64,000 nucleotides of DNA, taken from contig NZ_PEEX01000001.1 of NCBI RefSeq assembly GCF_002754245.1, forward strand, positions 2,336,001-2,400,000. Reading direction: 5' to 3'. The position numbers and the translations under genes are program-made. Within the stretch, counting starts at the first letter, position 1, and each line of letters begins with the position of its first letter. Below the pieces are notes generated by a model. The model did no database searches and was not told the origin of the DNA. It saw nothing but the letters and a program-made list of their open reading frames with translations. Positions 44,757 to 54,067 of this stretch are shown in pieces. This stretch comes from Chryseobacterium sp. 52 (lineage in GTDB: Bacteria > Bacteroidota > Bacteroidia > Flavobacteriales > Weeksellaceae).

Positions 44757-45749
44757 ATGAGCAATACTTACAAATCAGCAGGCGTAGACAAAGAAGAAGG
44801 GTACAAAACGGTTGATAAAATCAAAAAAGCAGTAGGCGAAACCCATAATTCCAATGTATTGAACCATTTGGGGAGTTTTGGAGCTTTCTATGAAATCGGA
44901 GGATACAAAAATCCTGTGCTGGTTTCAGGAACAGACGGAGTAGGAACCAAGTTGAAAGTAGCTTTGGATACCAAACAATACGGTTCTATCGGTATCGACT
45001 GTTTCGCAATGTGTGCCAATGACATCCTTTGTCACGGTGCCAAACCCTTATTCTTCTTAGATTATTTAGCTTGCGGAAAGCTTGATTCAGAAATTGCTGC
45101 AGAGATCGTTCTTGGAATGGTTGAAGCATGTAAAGATAATAACTGTGCATTAATCGGTGGAGAAACTGCTGAAATGCCTGGAATGTACAAGCCAGGAGAT
45201 TATGATGTTGCTGGATTCTGTGTAGGAATCGTTGAAAAAGACCAGATTATTGACGGTTCTACCATCAAAGCAGGAAACAAAATCATTGCTTTGCCAAGCT
45301 CTGGATTCCACTCCAACGGATTTTCATTAGTAAGAAAAGTATTCCCGAATTTTGAAGAAGAATTTGAAGGAAAACCTCTATATGAAACCCTTTTAGTCCC
45401 TACAAGACTGTATTACAAAGACATTCATAAAGTATTGGAAGAAGTGAAAGTTTCAGGTATTGCACACATTACAGGCGGTGGATTGTATGAAAATGTTCCA
45501 AGAATCATTCCTCAGGGACTATGTGCTTCTATTGATGCTGAGAAGATTAAAATTCCTAGCGTTATGGTTGAACTGGAAAAAAGAGGCGGCGTATCCCGTG
45601 AAGAAATGTTCGGAACGTTCAATATGGGAGTAGGTATGATCATCGTTTTAGATGCTGAACACGCTGAAAAAGTATTGCACCTCTTAGATGATGCTTACGA
45701 AATCGGAGAGATCACAGAAGGAGAAGAAAAAATTAATTTGAAATTTTAA
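44757..45749 (+). CDS. purM: Phosphoribosylformylglycinamidine cyclo-ligase (AIR synthetase)
   Basis: Fifth step of IMP synthesis, forming AIR from FGAM with ATP. 330 residues. YKSAGVDKEEGYKTVDKIK is the typical N-terminus. Then VSGTDGVGTKLKVA, CFAMCANDILCHGAKPLFFLDY, the ALIGGETAEMPGMY motif and HITGGGLYENVPRI. First structural gene of the purine cluster, separated from purN by 69 bases that carry the TCTGA-type repeat. Confidence 0.97.
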   Translation: MSNTYKSAGVDKEEGYKTVDKIKKAVGETHNSNVLNHLGSFGAFYEIGGYKNPVLVSGTDGVGTKLKVALDTKQYGSIGIDCFAMCANDILCHGAKPLFFLDYLACGKLDSEIAAEIVLGMVEACKDNNCALIGGETAEMPGMYKPGDYDVAGFCVGIVEKDQIIDGSTIKAGNKIIALPSSGFHSNGFSLVRKVFPNFEEEFEGKPLYETLLVPTRLYYKDIHKVLEEVKVSGIAHITGGGLYENVPRIIPQGLCASIDAEKIKIPSVMVELEKRGGVSREEMFGTFNMGVGMIIVLDAEHAEKVLHLLDDAYEIGEITEGEEKINLKF

Positions 45750-45818
45750 ATGACATCAGATTTCAGACATCAGACATTAAGTCTGGAATCTAGAATCTGA
45801 TATCTAACATCTGAATTA
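45748..45818. repeat. TCTGA-type inverted repeat between purM and purN
   Basis: GACATCAGATTTCAGACATC (45752-45771) on the left and TCTGGAATCTAGAATCTGAT (45782-45801) on the right can pair imperfectly around TTAAG. The element fills the whole spacer, so a transcript would carry a structured region between the two reading frames. Confidence 0.7.
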
Positions 45819-46403
45819 ATGAAAAACATTGTTGTACTCGTTTCAGGTTCCGGAACCAATCTGCAGAGAATCATAGATACTATTGAGAGCGGAGAAATCC
45901 GGAATGCAAAAGTAGCTTTGGTAGTGGCAGACAGAGAATGTTACGGACTTGAAAGAGCAAAAAATCATACTATAGAAACCATTCTGATTCCCAGAGGAAA
46001 GAATTTCAGCAGTGAATTGGGTAAAGTGATCCCGGAAAATACAGATCTGATTGTATTGGCAGGATTCTTATCCATCCTGAAACCTGAATTCTGTGAAAAC
46101 TGGAGCGGAAAAATCATTAATATCCATCCTGCACTGCTTCCGAAATTCGGAGGAAAAGGAATGTGGGGAATGAATGTACACCACGCAGTGATTGATGCCA
46201 AAGAAAAGGAAAGTGGAGCGACTGTACATTTTGTCACTCCGGGAATTGATGAAGGGGAAATTATCCTTCAGAAATCCTTCGAGCTGAATGAAGATGAAAC
46301 TCCTGAGACCTTAGCACAAAGAATTCATGGCGTAGAATATGAAATTTTTCCACAGGCCATTGATCAGGTTCTAAATACCTGGGAGATCAGAAAAACCAAA
46401 TAA
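45819..46403 (+). CDS. purN: Phosphoribosylglycinamide formyltransferase
   Basis: Third step of IMP synthesis, using 10-formyl-THF. 194 residues: the opening VVLVSGSGTNLQRIIDTIE, the core IINIHPALLPKFGGKGM with active-site Asn/His, and VHHAVIDAKEKESGATVHFV with the conserved His and Asp region. The hydroxyacid dehydrogenase gene starts 9 bases downstream. Confidence 0.96.
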   Translation: MKNIVVLVSGSGTNLQRIIDTIESGEIRNAKVALVVADRECYGLERAKNHTIETILIPRGKNFSSELGKVIPENTDLIVLAGFLSILKPEFCENWSGKIINIHPALLPKFGGKGMWGMNVHHAVIDAKEKESGATVHFVTPGIDEGEIILQKSFELNEDETPETLAQRIHGVEYEIFPQAIDQVLNTWEIRKTK

Positions 46404-46412
46404 GAGAAAAAT

Positions 46413-47387
46413 ATGGAAAGGACTTCAAAAATTGCCATTCTGGATGATTATCAAAATGTAGTTAAAACATTGAAATGTTTTGATATGATAAAAGATCAGG
46501 ATGTAGTGGTTCTTAACGAAACATATAAAGATCCTGAGATTTTGGCAGAAAAAATTAAGGATGCAGAAATTTTGGTTTTAATCAGGGAAAGAACCGTAAT
46601 CAATGAAGAATTGCTTTCCAGACTCCCGAATGTGAAACTTATCAGCCAGACAGGGAAGATATCAAACCATTTGGAGCTGTCAGACTGTACCAGATTTGGG
46701 GTGGCAGTGGCAGAAGGAACAGGCTCACCAGTTGCTCCGGCAGAACTGGCCTGGGTACTGATTATGGATACTGTCCGTCAGATTCCGCAGGCAATAGAAG
46801 CAATGAAACAGGGGAAATGGCAGACTAATATAGGAGAAACAATAAGCGGTAAAACAATCGGAATCTGGGGATACGGTAAAATTGGAAAAAAAATAGCCCA
46901 ATATGCCAAAGCTTTCGGAGCCAGTGTTTTGGTTTGGGGAAGTGAAGCTTCCAGAGAAAATGCTGTAAATGACGGTTTTGAGAAAGCCGAAACTAAAGAG
47001 GATTTTTTCAGAAATGCCGATGTTGTTACTTTACATCTTCGTCTCAATGATGAAACATTTGGTATTGTAAAGGAATCAGATCTGGAATTAATGAAACCCA
47101 CAGCCGCATTGATTAATACAGCAAGAGCAGAACTTGTAGAAAAGAATGCCTTGATCAATGCCTTGAAAAAAGGAACACCGGGCTTTGCAGGAGTAGATGT
47201 TTATGAAGAAGAACCTGTATACAATGAAAACTTTGAACTGCTTAAAATGAATAACGTTGTCTGTACCCCGCATTTGGGTTATGTAGAAAGAAACGGATAT
47301 GAACTGTATTTTGAAAAAGCATTTGAAAATGTAGTACAGTTTATAAAAGGAAGTCCGACACATATTGCCAATCCTGAAGTATTATAA
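46413..47387 (+). CDS. D-2-hydroxyacid dehydrogenase
   Basis: 324-residue NAD-dependent dehydrogenase of the D-3-phosphoglycerate dehydrogenase superfamily. It has an N-terminal flavodoxin-like half, the Rossmann motif GIWGYGKIGKKIA (about 150-162), ALINTARAELVEKNAL with the catalytic Arg, VDVYEEEPV with Glu, and CTPHLGYVE with His. It sits between purN and purH, 9 bases after purN and thus probably cotranscribed. It is not the usual SerA of the serine pathway (no ACT domain), and its substrate is unknown. A glycine/serine-related role would link to purines through one-carbon supply, but this is a guess. Confidence 0.88.
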   Translation: MERTSKIAILDDYQNVVKTLKCFDMIKDQDVVVLNETYKDPEILAEKIKDAEILVLIRERTVINEELLSRLPNVKLISQTGKISNHLELSDCTRFGVAVAEGTGSPVAPAELAWVLIMDTVRQIPQAIEAMKQGKWQTNIGETISGKTIGIWGYGKIGKKIAQYAKAFGASVLVWGSEASRENAVNDGFEKAETKEDFFRNADVVTLHLRLNDETFGIVKESDLELMKPTAALINTARAELVEKNALINALKKGTPGFAGVDVYEEEPVYNENFELLKMNNVVCTPHLGYVERNGYELYFEKAFENVVQFIKGSPTHIANPEVL

Positions 47388-47519
47388 AAAACACACATAG
47401 ATTTAGATGAAAAAATTTCGAAAGAATTAAAAAAATCTAAGTAAATAAAAGTAAAACCGGGGGTGAAAGACCGGATTACAGTTTGAAATAGCTGTAAAAA
47501 GTAAAAAATTGAAAGTAAA

Positions 47520-49037
47520 ATGAGTAAAAAGAGAGTTTTAATCAGTGTTTCTGACAAAAGCGGATTGATTGAGTTCGCCCAGTTCTTGGAAGCCCGGAAT
47601 TATGAGTTGATTTCTACAGGAGGAACGTTCAAACATTTGAAAGACGCTGGTTTAAATCCGATTCAGATTGATGAGGTAACCAATTTCCCTGAAATGCTGG
47701 ATGGAAGAGTGAAAACCCTTCACCCGAAAGTTCACGGAGGTCTTTTAGCAGTGCGTTCAAATGAAGACCACATGAAAACCGTTCAGGAACACGGAATTGA
47801 TCTGATCGATATGGTTATCGTGAACCTTTACCCTTTCTTTGAAAATGTAAACAAAGACATTTCTTTACATGAGAAAGTAGAGTTTATCGATATCGGAGGT
47901 CCTTCAATGCTTCGTTCTGCGGCTAAGAATTTTGATTCTGTTACCGTAATTACTGATGTGGAAGATTACGCGGCAGTAAGACTTGAAATGGAACAGAACG
48001 GTGATACCTACATCGAAACCCGTAAAAAGCTTGCCGGAAAAGTATTCAACCTTACTTCAGCTTATGATGGTGCTATTTCAAGAATGCTTTTAGACGAAGA
48101 ATATCCTACTTATCTTAATGCTTCTTACAAAAAAGCATCTGATTTAAGATATGGCGAAAACCCTCACCAAACTGCAGCTTATTATGTTTCTACATTTGAG
48201 AACGGTGCGATGAAAGATTTCGAACAGCTTGGTGGTAAAGAACTTTCTTTCAACAACCTTCGTGATATGGATCTTTGCTGGAAAGTAGTCACAGAATTCA
48301 AAGAAGAAATGGCTTGTTGTGCAGTGAAACATTCTACCCCTTGTGGAGTAGCCATCGGAACTTCAGCATTAGAAACATACCAGAAAACTTTCGAATGTGA
48401 TCCGGTTTCTATTTTTGGCGGAATTGTTGCAATGAATTATAAGATCGACGCAGCAACTGCAGAAGAACTGAACAAAACGTTCCTTGAGATCGTAATGGCT
48501 CCTGATTTTGATGAAGAAGCTCTTGAAGTTCTAAGAAAAAAGAAAAACTTAAGAATTATAAAAATTGTTAACCCTGTTTCTGATAAAAAAACATGGGTGA
48601 AGGTTGACGGTGGTATTCTGGTTCAGGATAATGATACCTATTTCTCTGAAGATATCAAAGTGGTGACTGAGGTACAGCCTTCAGAAGAACAAAAGAAAGC
48701 CCTTCTTTTCTCTCAGAGAGTGGTGAAATATGTAAAATCAAACGCTATTGTTGTTTCCAATGGTATTCAGGCCTTCGGTATCGGTGGCGGACAGGTGAAT
48801 AGAATCTGGGCGACCCAACAGGCAATTGAAAGAGCAAAAGAAAAATTCACAGGAGATCTTGTACTGGCTTCTGATGCATTCTTCCCTTTCCGTGATGTAG
48901 TAGATTTCTGCGCTCAGGAAGGTATTAAAGCAATCATCCAGCCGGGTGGAAGTGTAAAAGATCAGGACAGTATTGAAGCTGCCAATGAGCACGGTATTCC
49001 AATGATGTTTACCGGAGTTAGACACTTTTTACATTAA
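47520..49037 (+). CDS. purH: Bifunctional AICAR formyltransferase / IMP cyclohydrolase
   Basis: Last two steps of IMP synthesis. 505 residues: an MGS-like IMP cyclohydrolase domain (1-190) with [18 protein letters not shown] and [18 protein letters not shown] sequence, then the AICAR transformylase domain. The latter has [27 protein letters not shown] (the conserved Lys-His-x-x-Pro-Cys-Gly), and [12 protein letters not shown]. The preceding 132-base spacer is A-rich and holds no gene. Confidence 0.97.
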   Translation: MSKKRVLISVSDKSGLIEFAQFLEARNYELISTGGTFKHLKDAGLNPIQIDEVTNFPEMLDGRVKTLHPKVHGGLLAVRSNEDHMKTVQEHGIDLIDMVIVNLYPFFENVNKDISLHEKVEFIDIGGPSMLRSAAKNFDSVTVITDVEDYAAVRLEMEQNGDTYIETRKKLAGKVFNLTSAYDGAISRMLLDEEYPTYLNASYKKASDLRYGENPHQTAAYYVSTFENGAMKDFEQLGGKELSFNNLRDMDLCWKVVTEFKEEMACCAVKHSTPCGVAIGTSALETYQKTFECDPVSIFGGIVAMNYKIDAATAEELNKTFLEIVMAPDFDEEALEVLRKKKNLRIIKIVNPVSDKKTWVKVDGGILVQDNDTYFSEDIKVVTEVQPSEEQKKALLFSQRVVKYVKSNAIVVSNGIQAFGIGGGQVNRIWATQQAIERAKEKFTGDLVLASDAFFPFRDVVDFCAQEGIKAIIQPGGSVKDQDSIEAANEHGIPMMFTGVRHFLH

Positions 49038-49066
49038 TTAAAATAGAATTAAAAAATAATTTGGGA

Positions 49067-49098
49067 TTGTATTTTTAGCATTCAAAATTATATATTTG
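49067..49098 (+). promoter_or_regulatory. Internal promoter of purD
   Basis: TTG (49067-49069), 21 bases, TATATTTG (49091-49098). The purD ATG is 28 bases further. It gives purD and guaA a promoter separate from the upstream genes. Confidence 0.6.
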
Positions 49099-49125
49099 TA
49101 AAATAGACTAGATAATAAATAAAGT

Positions 49126-50364
49126 ATGAGAATATTAATCATAGGTGAAGGCGGTAGAGAATCTGCTTTAGCGGCAAAGCTTCAGAATGACCCAAGAATT
49201 TCTAAAATGTTTTTTGCTAACGGTAATGCTACCACCGATGTAATAGGGAAAAATGTTCATTTATCAGAGATTAAAGAACTGAGAGATTTCGCCATTAAAG
49301 AAAAGGTAGATCTTACAATCGTAGGTCCGGAAGCCCCTCTTGTAGCAGGGTTGAAGGATGAATTCAAAAAGCATGATCTTAAAGTTTTTGGTCCCAACCA
49401 AAAAGTAGCAAGTCTGGAAGGAAGTAAGGCTTTCTCTAAGAAATTTATGCAGACCTATGATATCAAAACAGCAAAAGCTGTCGTATTTGATTCATATAAC
49501 GATGCTAAAGAATACGTTCAGACACAGGCATATCCTTTAGTAATCAAAGCAAGTGGTCTGGCAGGCGGAAAAGGAGTTGTGATTTGTGACAACCTTGAAG
49601 AAGCTGAGGCTACCATCCACGATTTTATGATCAGAAGAATTTATGGAGATGCTGGAATCCGTCTGGTTATTGAAGAATATTTAGAAGGTTTTGAAGCTTC
49701 AATCATTGCATTCTCAAACGGTGAAAAGATTTTCCCTTGTATTGCTGCAAAAGATTACAAAAAAGCTGGAAACGGGGATACAGGACCAAATACCGGTGGT
49801 ATGGGATCTGTAGCTCCAAGCCCTGAATTTACTCAGGAGCACTATGCTGATTTTGAAAAAAATATCCTGGAAACAACTATTAATGGTCTTAAAGGAGAAG
49901 GATTCAGTTTTAAAGGAATCATTTTCTTCGGATTAATGGTGACGAAAAACGGTACTTACCTTCTTGAATACAACATGAGATTCGGTGATCCTGAAACGCA
50001 GGTATTAATGGCGTTGATGGAAAACAATCTTCTTGACGTTATTCAGGACTGTATGGACGGAAAAGATATCGAGCTTAAGTTTAAAGACGAAAAAGCAGTA
50101 TGTCTTGTGATGTGTTCAGGAGGCTACCCAAGAAATATCGAAACAGGTTTCGAAATTGTAGGTGAAGACAAACTGAAACATTCCAAACTTTTATATGCAG
50201 GAGCAGTAAGAAAAGGAGACAAAGTAGTGTCAAACGGCGGACGGGTTCTGAACATCGTTGCTACAGGAGCTACCTATGACGACGCTCGTAAAAAAGCGTA
50301 CGAAGATGCAGGCCATATCCACTTCGATTATGGTTTCTACAGAGAAGACATCGGAAAGTTTTAA
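49126..50364 (+). CDS. purD: Phosphoribosylamine-glycine ligase
   Basis: Second step of IMP synthesis. 412 residues with an ATP-grasp fold: N-terminal MRILIIGEGGRESALAAKL, LVIKASGLAGGKGVVICDN (ATP loop), DYKKAGNGDTGPNTGGMGSV (the purD fingerprint), and LEYNMRFGDPETQVLM (metal-binding Glu/Asn). A strong terminator follows, with a repeat element between it and guaA. Confidence 0.97.
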   Translation: MRILIIGEGGRESALAAKLQNDPRISKMFFANGNATTDVIGKNVHLSEIKELRDFAIKEKVDLTIVGPEAPLVAGLKDEFKKHDLKVFGPNQKVASLEGSKAFSKKFMQTYDIKTAKAVVFDSYNDAKEYVQTQAYPLVIKASGLAGGKGVVICDNLEEAEATIHDFMIRRIYGDAGIRLVIEEYLEGFEASIIAFSNGEKIFPCIAAKDYKKAGNGDTGPNTGGMGSVAPSPEFTQEHYADFEKNILETTINGLKGEGFSFKGIIFFGLMVTKNGTYLLEYNMRFGDPETQVLMALMENNLLDVIQDCMDGKDIELKFKDEKAVCLVMCSGGYPRNIETGFEIVGEDKLKHSKLLYAGAVRKGDKVVSNGGRVLNIVATGATYDDARKKAYEDAGHIHFDYGFYREDIGKF

Positions 50365-50374
50365 AATAAATCAT

Positions 50375-50409
50375 AAAAAAAGATTTGGAACTTTTCCAAG
50401 TCTTTTTTT
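50375..50409 (+). terminator. Intrinsic terminator of purD
   Basis: A 16-bp stem with one G-T pair (50375-50390 with 50394-50409, 3-base loop) whose arms end in A7 and T7. Confidence 0.88.
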
Positions 50410-50443
50410 GTAAAACAGTTAGGATTAAAGAAGTTCTATAGTA

Positions 50444-50518
50444 GAGGTCAGATGCTAGATTCCAGACTTCAGACTAAAAAGTCTGATATCTTATGTCTGA
50501 TATCTGAAATCTTAAAAA
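50444..50518. repeat. TCTGA-type inverted repeat between purD and guaA
   Basis: AGATTCCAGACTTCAGACT (50457-50475) faces AGTCTGATATCTTATGTCTG (50480-50499) and a further TCTGAAATCT; AGACTTCAGACT-aaaa-AGTCTGATATCT forms the inner stem. Same family as the elements at 18.8, 44.7, 45.8 and 61.6 kb. Confidence 0.7.
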
Positions 50519-50531
50519 AATCAATTATAAA

Positions 50532-52061
50532 ATGAACAACGGTATTATCATATTAGATTTCGGATCACAGTACAACCAGCTTATCGGAAGAAGAATCCGT
50601 GAGATGGGGGTGTATTCTGAAATCCTCCCTTTCAATACACCTTTACAGGATATTTTGGCAAGACAGCCAAAAGGAATCATCCTTTCCGGAGGGCCAAGCT
50701 CAGTGAATGCTGAAAATGCTCACCTGGTAGAAAAAGAATTGTATGAGCAGGGGATTCCTGTATTAGGAATTTGTTACGGGATGCAGCTTACAGCTCACCT
50801 TTTAGGCGGAAAAGTAAACAAAGGTGAAAAAGGAGAGTACGGAAAGGCCCATTTAGATATCATTAAGGAAAATGCTTTATTGAAAGGCGTTACCCAGAAT
50901 TCTATCGTATGGATGAGTCACTTTGACGAAGTAGGAGAACTACCTGCAGGTTTTGAATTAAATGCAAAATCAGGCGTAATGGCTTCTATTTCCAATGAAG
51001 ACAGAAAAATTTACTGCGTTCAGTTCCACCCGGAAGTTTCTCACACAGAAGAAGGAGGAAAGATGCTTGAAAACTTTGTTTTTGCCATCTGTGATGCTGA
51101 GAAAAACTGGAAACTGACCAACTATATTGAGAAAACAGTTGAAGAAATCCGTGAAAAAGTAGGAGACAGCAGAGTAATCCTTGGCCTTTCAGGAGGTGTT
51201 GACTCCTCTGTAGCAGCTGTTTTAATTCACAAGGCAATCGGTGATCAGCTGACATGTATCTTCGTTGATACAGGTCTGTTGAGAAAAGAAGAAGGCCAGA
51301 AAGTAATGGACAATTATGGAGAACATTTCCATATGAACATTAAAATGGTTGATGCTCAGGAAAGATTCCTGTCAAAATTAGCCGGAATAGATGATCCGGA
51401 ACAGAAAAGAAAGATCATCGGAAACGAATTTATTCACGTTTTTGATGAAGAATCCCATAAAATTGAAGGGGCTAAGTTTTTAGCGCAGGGAACCATTTAT
51501 CCTGACGTTATCGAAAGCCAGTCTGTCAACGGACCTTCTGCAGTGATTAAATCTCACCACAACGTAGGCGGACTTCCTGAAGATATGGAATTCGAGTTAT
51601 TAGAGCCATTAAGAGAGCTTTTTAAGGATGAGGTAAGAAAAGTAGGAGAAGAGTTAGGTATTCCTCATCATTTGGTACACAGACACCCTTTCCCTGGTCC
51701 TGGATTAGGAATCAGAATATTAGGAGCTGTAGATGCTGAAAAAGTGAAAATCCTTCAGGAAGCTGATGATATTTTCATTGAAGAATTATATAAAAATGAT
51801 CTTTACGAAAAAGTATCTCAGGCTTTCGTAGTCCTTCTTCCTGTGAAATCAGTAGGAGTAATGGGAGATGAAAGAACCTACGAATACACTGCTGTAGTTC
51901 GTTCTGCCAACACCATCGACTTTATGACGGCAACGTGGAGCAGACTTCCTTACGAGTTTTTAGATACTGTTTCAAGTAGAATCATCAACGAAGTAAGGGG
52001 AATCAACAGAGTAGCTTACGATATTTCAAGCAAACCGCCTGCAACGATTGAGTGGGAATAA
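50532..52061 (+). CDS. guaA: GMP synthase (glutamine-hydrolysing)
   Basis: Converts XMP to GMP. 509 residues: a class I glutaminase domain with nucleophile Cys81 in LGICYGMQ and FHPEVSHTEEG carrying the His/Glu partners. The ATP-pyrophosphatase domain has P-loop LGLSGGVDSSV, and the dimerisation domain ends in the standard ISSKPPATIEWE. It completes the de novo route toward GMP begun by the upstream pur genes. Confidence 0.98.
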   Translation: MNNGIIILDFGSQYNQLIGRRIREMGVYSEILPFNTPLQDILARQPKGIILSGGPSSVNAENAHLVEKELYEQGIPVLGICYGMQLTAHLLGGKVNKGEKGEYGKAHLDIIKENALLKGVTQNSIVWMSHFDEVGELPAGFELNAKSGVMASISNEDRKIYCVQFHPEVSHTEEGGKMLENFVFAICDAEKNWKLTNYIEKTVEEIREKVGDSRVILGLSGGVDSSVAAVLIHKAIGDQLTCIFVDTGLLRKEEGQKVMDNYGEHFHMNIKMVDAQERFLSKLAGIDDPEQKRKIIGNEFIHVFDEESHKIEGAKFLAQGTIYPDVIESQSVNGPSAVIKSHHNVGGLPEDMEFELLEPLRELFKDEVRKVGEELGIPHHLVHRHPFPGPGLGIRILGAVDAEKVKILQEADDIFIEELYKNDLYEKVSQAFVVLLPVKSVGVMGDERTYEYTAVVRSANTIDFMTATWSRLPYEFLDTVSSRIINEVRGINRVAYDISSKPPATIEWE

Positions 52062-52084
52062 TCTTACTGAACGTATTTACAATA

Positions 52085-52120
52085 AAAAATCCTGCTTATA
52101 TCTTTATGAGCAGGATTTTT
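52085..52120 (+). terminator. Intrinsic terminator of guaA
   Basis: A 15-bp stem with one G-T pair (52085-52099 with 52106-52120) ending in T5. The arms, ATCCTGCT and AGCAGGAT, resemble those of the terminators at 53258 and 55599. Confidence 0.9.
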
Positions 52121-52261
52121 ATTATTCAGCTGAAAGCATTTTTTTGAGAAATTTAGATTGCTATACTTCATATTTGAATAAAAATAGATCTGAACGGTTT
52201 ATTTTATGGAATTATTATACATTTAATACCATAAATACTGTGTAATTTAATCTTCCGAAAA

Positions 52262-53227
52262 ATGAAAATAAAACAATTGCTTTTAATGTTCGGCTTTGTC
52301 TCTATATTGGCAGGCTGTACGGCTTCCAATAAAAATATTCCTTCTGCCGAAAGCTATTCCTGGTTTCCTTTTTCCTGGTATTCAGCAAAGATTTCGGGAA
52401 AGAATTTCGATAAAGTAGCGATGCTGGTTCCGGTAAAAGTAAATGATGTAAAGGCAGATTTTACACTCCAATTCGATCTGGGAAGCGATGCCACCCTTAT
52501 TTACGGAAATACAATAAACAGCTATTACAGGGATAATGAAATAAAAAACTTCCTTATAGAAAACTCTAAATCCACGGATGATGGAGGGAAAACAATATAT
52601 AAAACAAAAGGACTGATCTACCACTTAGGAAAACTGTCCAAAGATCATCTGATCTATAAAGAGAATTACGGAGATAAAATTCCTATGGATTCGTTATTTA
52701 ATAAGAAACCTAAACATATTGGTACTTTAGGAGCTGATGTTTTTAATAATAAAATATTAATCATTGATTACCCGAATAAAAGAATGTGTGTCCTGGATTC
52801 ATTGGACAGTTATTGGAGAAAAGTGACAACATTTGTAGATGCCAGATCTAATAATGGCAGGCTGCATATTCCATTAACTATGGCTAATAAAACCCATTGG
52901 TTCCTCTTTGATACAGGAGCAAGCTTATTTCCCATCAATACCAATAAAGAACTGTGGACTTCACTGGTAGATCAAACCGCTAAAACAGACACGATTATTG
53001 CCAATTCCTGGGGGGAGAAAGTTAAATTTTTTGGAAGACCCATTAAAGAAAAAGTATATCTCGGAAAAAGAAAACTGGAAAATGATTATGCCTGGTACAA
53101 TGATAATAAAAGACTTCAGGAATTCAATAAAGCTGAGAATATAGACGGCTTAACAGGAAATGCTTTTTTTGTCAATAATGTTATTGTGCTGGATTTTAAA
53201 AATAAAAAATTCGGGGTGGTGAACTAA
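52262..53227 (+). CDS. Lipoprotein with two tandem retropepsin-like (aspartic protease) lobes
   Basis: 321 residues. Lipoprotein signal with lipobox LAGC (Cys19). Two lobes with the same plan follow. In lobe 1, LQFDLGSDATLIY (Asp72, DLGS) leads to IGTLGADVFNNKILIIDY (153-170). In lobe 2, FLFDTGASLFPI (Asp217, DTGA) leads to GLTGNAFFVNNVIVLDF (296-312). The G-x-x-G-N/D-x-F-x-x-N-x-x-I/V-x-D block is the typical second half of clan AA retropepsin-like domains. A pair of Asp motifs in one chain mimics the bilobal pepsin layout. Lobe 1 has Leu for the Thr/Ser of DTG, so it may be impaired. Periplasmic or outer-membrane location expected. Substrate unknown. Confidence 0.72.
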   Translation: MKIKQLLLMFGFVSILAGCTASNKNIPSAESYSWFPFSWYSAKISGKNFDKVAMLVPVKVNDVKADFTLQFDLGSDATLIYGNTINSYYRDNEIKNFLIENSKSTDDGGKTIYKTKGLIYHLGKLSKDHLIYKENYGDKIPMDSLFNKKPKHIGTLGADVFNNKILIIDYPNKRMCVLDSLDSYWRKVTTFVDARSNNGRLHIPLTMANKTHWFLFDTGASLFPINTNKELWTSLVDQTAKTDTIIANSWGEKVKFFGRPIKEKVYLGKRKLENDYAWYNDNKRLQEFNKAENIDGLTGNAFFVNNVIVLDFKNKKFGVVN

Positions 53228-53257
53228 ATGTCGCTAAACGCTCCTTATCATTAAAAA

Positions 53258-53289
53258 AATAATCCTGTTCTTATGAGCAGGATTATTTT
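53258..53289. terminator. Bidirectional intrinsic terminator
   Basis: A 13-bp stem with one G-T pair (53258-53270 with 53275-53287, 4-base loop), A-rich before and TT after, between convergent genes. Confidence 0.85.
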
Positions 53290-53368
53290 GTTGCATTATT
53301 TTGATCAATTTAACAGCTTTTTATTACTTGTTTGCTTTCTAATATATCGGAGATCATTGTCCGTTTAA

Positions 53369-54019
53369 TTAAAACATAGGTTCAAAAGAATGATAATACG
53401 CATTTTCTTTCCATGGAAATTTTGCTGTTATTTCATCATTATCCAGAAAATCTCTTAACGAAAACTCTTCATCCTGAAAGAAAATTTCTTCAACATGATC
53501 ATTTTCATTATACGTGAATTTAATTGTTGGAATTGTTTCATTTTCAAATTCATCATCGAAAAGAAAGGTGTCGTCATAAAAGTTTTTAAATTTATCGGTC
53601 TTGATTGCTGTTAAGAGATCTATTGCACAGCCAGCCAATTTTCTATTTCTGTGATCGAAAACAAAACTACCTTTACCCTGCAAACTACCATTACGATACA
53701 AAATAGAATCCCATTGAGTTTCTCCCTTATCGTTAGTTTCTTTATGATAATAAAAAGTCCAGGGTTTACCAAATGCACCAATATCTATATGATTGTTAAT
53801 GACTTCCGGTAAATTTTCATCCACAGAAAGATATACCTCACCTCCTAATTGTTCAACTTGCTGTGTTCTGTAATTTTTGGAAAACCTTTCTATTTTTTTT
53901 AGCTCGTTGGTATTGTAATCGTAGATTAGACAATTAAATTCTGAAAACTTCTCAAGCTGCTCTTTTAGTATTTCATTATTATTTTCATCAGTGTATTTTA
54001 TATAAGTATCCGCGTCCAT
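53369..54019 (-). CDS. Unrecognised acidic cytoplasmic protein
   Basis: 216 residues, strongly acidic (many Asp and Glu), no signal peptide and no membrane segment. The middle has an antiparallel-strand character with IDIGAFGKPWTFYYHKE and GSFVFDHRNRKLAGCAID, resembling MORN-like or immunity-type proteins of Bacteroidetes only in general style. I cannot assign a family. It diverges from the GNAT-nitrilase gene across 48 bases and shares a terminator with the aspartic-protease-like gene. No toxin gene is visible next to it. Confidence 0.65.
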   Translation of the reverse strand: MDADTYIKYTDENNNEILKEQLEKFSEFNCLIYDYNTNELKKIERFSKNYRTQQVEQLGGEVYLSVDENLPEVINNHIDIGAFGKPWTFYYHKETNDKGETQWDSILYRNGSLQGKGSFVFDHRNRKLAGCAIDLLTAIKTDKFKNFYDDTFLFDDEFENETIPTIKFTYNENDHVEEIFFQDEEFSLRDFLDNDEITAKFPWKENAYYHSFEPMF

Positions 54020-54067
54020 TATGTTTTCTCAATTATTTTTCCCTAAATTTAAGTAAAATTACATCAA

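Noticed and set aside
44757..52061. TCTGA-type repeats as a CRISPR-like or tandem array
   Set aside because: The units are degenerate and unevenly spaced within single spacers, with no cas genes nearby.
52062..52245. Small frame over the guaA terminator and its downstream spacer
   Set aside because: It reads through the terminator hairpin and has no coding character or homologous motif.
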